13,815 bases of DNA, taken from positions 1-13,815 of the forward strand of contig JBOGJG010000001.1 in NCBI GenBank assembly GCA_050747825.1. Direction: 5' to 3'. The position numbers were made by a program, and so were the translations under genes. Below are positions 12,520 to 13,815 of this stretch, piece after piece (the stretch's first letter is position 1; every line of letters begins with the position of its first letter). The notes beneath the pieces were generated by a model. The model worked only from the letters and a program-made list of their open reading frames with translations, did no database searches and was not told the DNA's origin. Source of the stretch: JBOGJG01 sp050747825. Its GTDB lineage: Bacteria; Acidobacteriota; UBA6911; RPQK01; JBOGJG01.

Positions 12520-13539
12520 ATGGATTCACATGCAGTTCAAGGGCCTACTCCGGATAGAATTTTTGCGACCTTTAATGCGCACCAGCAGACGGCTGCTCTC
12601 AAAGCGGCCATTGAGCTGGATATATTTACGGCGATAGCCGATGGACAGGATACCGCCTCTGCTTTGGCCGGGCACGCCGGCGCTTCTGAGCGGGGGGTGC
12701 GGATTTTATGTGATTTTCTGACGATTATGGGGTTTCTTTCCAAGGACGCCCAGCGATACAGCCTCGCTCCGGATTCGGCATTATTTCTGAGCCGGCACTC
12801 GCCGGCCTACCTGGGGATTTCTTCACGTTTTCTGGCCTCACCCCATATGGTGAATCAGTTCTCAGATCTGGCCGCCGTGGTCCGCAAGGGCGGAACCATT
12901 GCTGAAAAGGATGGCTCACTGGCTCCCGATCACCCCATGTGGATTGATTTTGCCCGTAGCATGGTTCCCTTGATCATCCCGGCGGCAGAATTCATTCCGA
13001 GATTGCTTGAAGCCGAACGTGGAGAACCATGGAAGGTTCTAGACATTGCCGCAGGTCACGGCATGTTTGGAATTATGTTGGCCCAGCACAACAAAAATGT
13101 GCAGATCGTGGCCCTGGACTGGCCGAACGTCCTGACCGTGGCCCGGGAGAACGCCCGGACGGCAGGTTTGAGCGACCGCTATCGCACCCTGGAGGGCAGC
13201 GCATTCGACTTAGACTTCGGGTCTGAATACGATGTCGTCCTTTTAACCAATTTCTTACACCATTTCGACATTCCGACTTGTGAAAATCTGTTATCCAGGA
13301 TTCACAAACATCTGGCAGACGGAGGCAGGGTCGTGACGCTCGAATTTGTCCCCGACGAGGACCGTGTCTCGCCTCCCATAGCGGCCGCCTTCAGCATGAT
13401 GATGCTGGGATCGACTCCGGCAGGCGACGCCTACACTTTTTCACAGTACCAGCAGATGTTCGAGAGCGCCGGTTACAGCCGGACCGAGCGTCACCCGATT
13501 CCCAATTACCCTGAAGAGGTGCTCGTCAGTTGGAAGTAG
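12520..13539 (+). CDS. SAM-dependent O-methyltransferase-like protein with N-terminal winged-helix dimerisation domain
   Basis: This 339-residue protein has the layout of class I small-molecule methyltransferases such as caffeate OMT, hydroxyindole OMT or BchU types. Residues about 12-95 form a winged-helix dimerisation domain (TAALKAAIELDIFTAIADG, then RGVRILCDFLTIMGFL). Residues about 150-339 form the Rossmann domain. VLDIAAGHGMFGIMLA (173-188) is SAM motif I. ALDWP (198-202) has the acidic residue that would bind the ribose. LEGSAFDLDFG (224-234) would contact adenine. LLTNFLHHFD (241-250) and LADGGRVVTLEFVPDEDR (265-282) are motifs IV-VI. The substrate is unknown, and no biosynthetic neighbours suggest one. 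It is divergent from trpS and has its own strong ribosome-binding site; a 15-bp hairpin follows the stop by 11 nt. Confidence 0.88.
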   Translation: MDSHAVQGPTPDRIFATFNAHQQTAALKAAIELDIFTAIADGQDTASALAGHAGASERGVRILCDFLTIMGFLSKDAQRYSLAPDSALFLSRHSPAYLGISSRFLASPHMVNQFSDLAAVVRKGGTIAEKDGSLAPDHPMWIDFARSMVPLIIPAAEFIPRLLEAERGEPWKVLDIAAGHGMFGIMLAQHNKNVQIVALDWPNVLTVARENARTAGLSDRYRTLEGSAFDLDFGSEYDVVLLTNFLHHFDIPTCENLLSRIHKHLADGGRVVTLEFVPDEDRVSPPIAAAFSMMMLGSTPAGDAYTFSQYQQMFESAGYSRTERHPIPNYPEEVLVSWK

Positions 13540-13550
13540 GCTCGCCCCCC

Positions 13551-13595
13551 TAACAGCCTGTATCTGGACTCCTCCTGTCAAGATACAGGCTGTTA
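13551..13595 (+). terminator. Perfect 15-bp inverted repeat with 15-nt loop
   Basis: TAACAGCCTGTATCT (13551-13565) and AGATACAGGCTGTTA (13581-13595) pair without a mismatch around a 15-nt loop. The position 11 nt after the methyltransferase stop suits a terminator, but no T tract follows (ACCTCCACG) and the stem is not GC-rich. A REP-like or MITE-like palindrome is an equal possibility. Confidence 0.55.
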
Positions 13596-13672
13596 ACCTC
13601 CACGTATGTGTGCGAGTCTGTCAATCTCTGGCCGCGCCAAAATTAAATTCGAAGATGCCACTCCTCTAATGC

Positions 13673-13678
13673 TAAAAT
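13673..13678 (+). promoter_or_regulatory. Possible -10 box for the tRNA-like gene
   Basis: TAAAAT (13673-13678) lies 11 nt before the mature 5' end of the tRNA-like sequence. No good -35 box is seen at 16-18 bp upstream; TTCGAA (13648-13653) is 19 bp away. A weak candidate. Confidence 0.25.
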
Positions 13679-13689
13679 ACAGCCTCCGA

Positions 13690-13763
<74 letters not shown>

Positions 13764-13815
13764 TGTTTTCAACGACTTGCGGGGACCCCTCCAAGCGGCT
13801 CTGCTCCATTTATGC

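Overview
The window looks like chromosomal DNA of an acidobacterium (phylum Acidobacteriota). The pointers are a VWFA-related secreted protein of the kind that is abundant in that phylum, a DUF6599-like envelope protein, GC-rich coding sequence, and short tandem repeats (mostly heptamers) between the genes. This assignment is inferred from protein character and gene order, not from a marker-gene comparison.

Layout. 1-835: decayed left part of an IS21-family insertion sequence, an istA gene cut off inside its catalytic domain. 836-1048: spacer with a sigma70-like promoter and a heptamer repeat. 1049-5194 (+): periplasmic N-acetylmuramoyl-L-alanine amidase, a DUF6599-like membrane-anchored protein, and a glycerate 2-kinase that overlaps its upstream neighbour by ATGA. 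5199-6044 (-): LarE-type sulfur transferase, convergent with the kinase across a 26-bp near-perfect palindrome that holds both stop codons. 6110-7117 (+): VWFA-related secreted protein. 12464-7129 (-): a tight seven-gene run trpS-scpA-scpB-rluB-ribE-(secreted protein of unknown function)-ribBA. 12520-13539 (+): a SAM-dependent methyltransferase divergent from trpS. 13551-13595: a perfect 15-bp hairpin. 13690-13763: a tRNA-Gly(CCC)-like gene with a damaged acceptor stem.

How the genes fit together. The minus-strand run joins tRNA charging (TrpRS), chromosome organisation (ScpAB kleisin and partner of SMC), 23S rRNA modification (RluB family) and riboflavin synthesis (riboflavin synthase; dihydroxybutanone-phosphate synthase). 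It appears to start from a TATAAT box only 7 nt ahead of the trpS ATG, which suggests leaderless mRNA. The GTP cyclohydrolase II half of RibBA has all three zinc cysteines changed to serine and a broken RQEGR motif. It should be inactive, so the cell would need another cyclohydrolase gene elsewhere. Two enzymes carry cysteine sets that suggest iron-sulfur clusters: TrpRS (C237, C259, C266, C269) and LarE (C105, C108, C185).

The most unusual structural signal is the set of tandem repeats and repeat-built palindromes at gene borders. In several cases they supply stop codons or the last codons of the neighbouring genes. I see no CRISPR array, phage genes, FMN riboswitch or defence system. No stretch longer than 300 bases lacks a gene or gene remnant.
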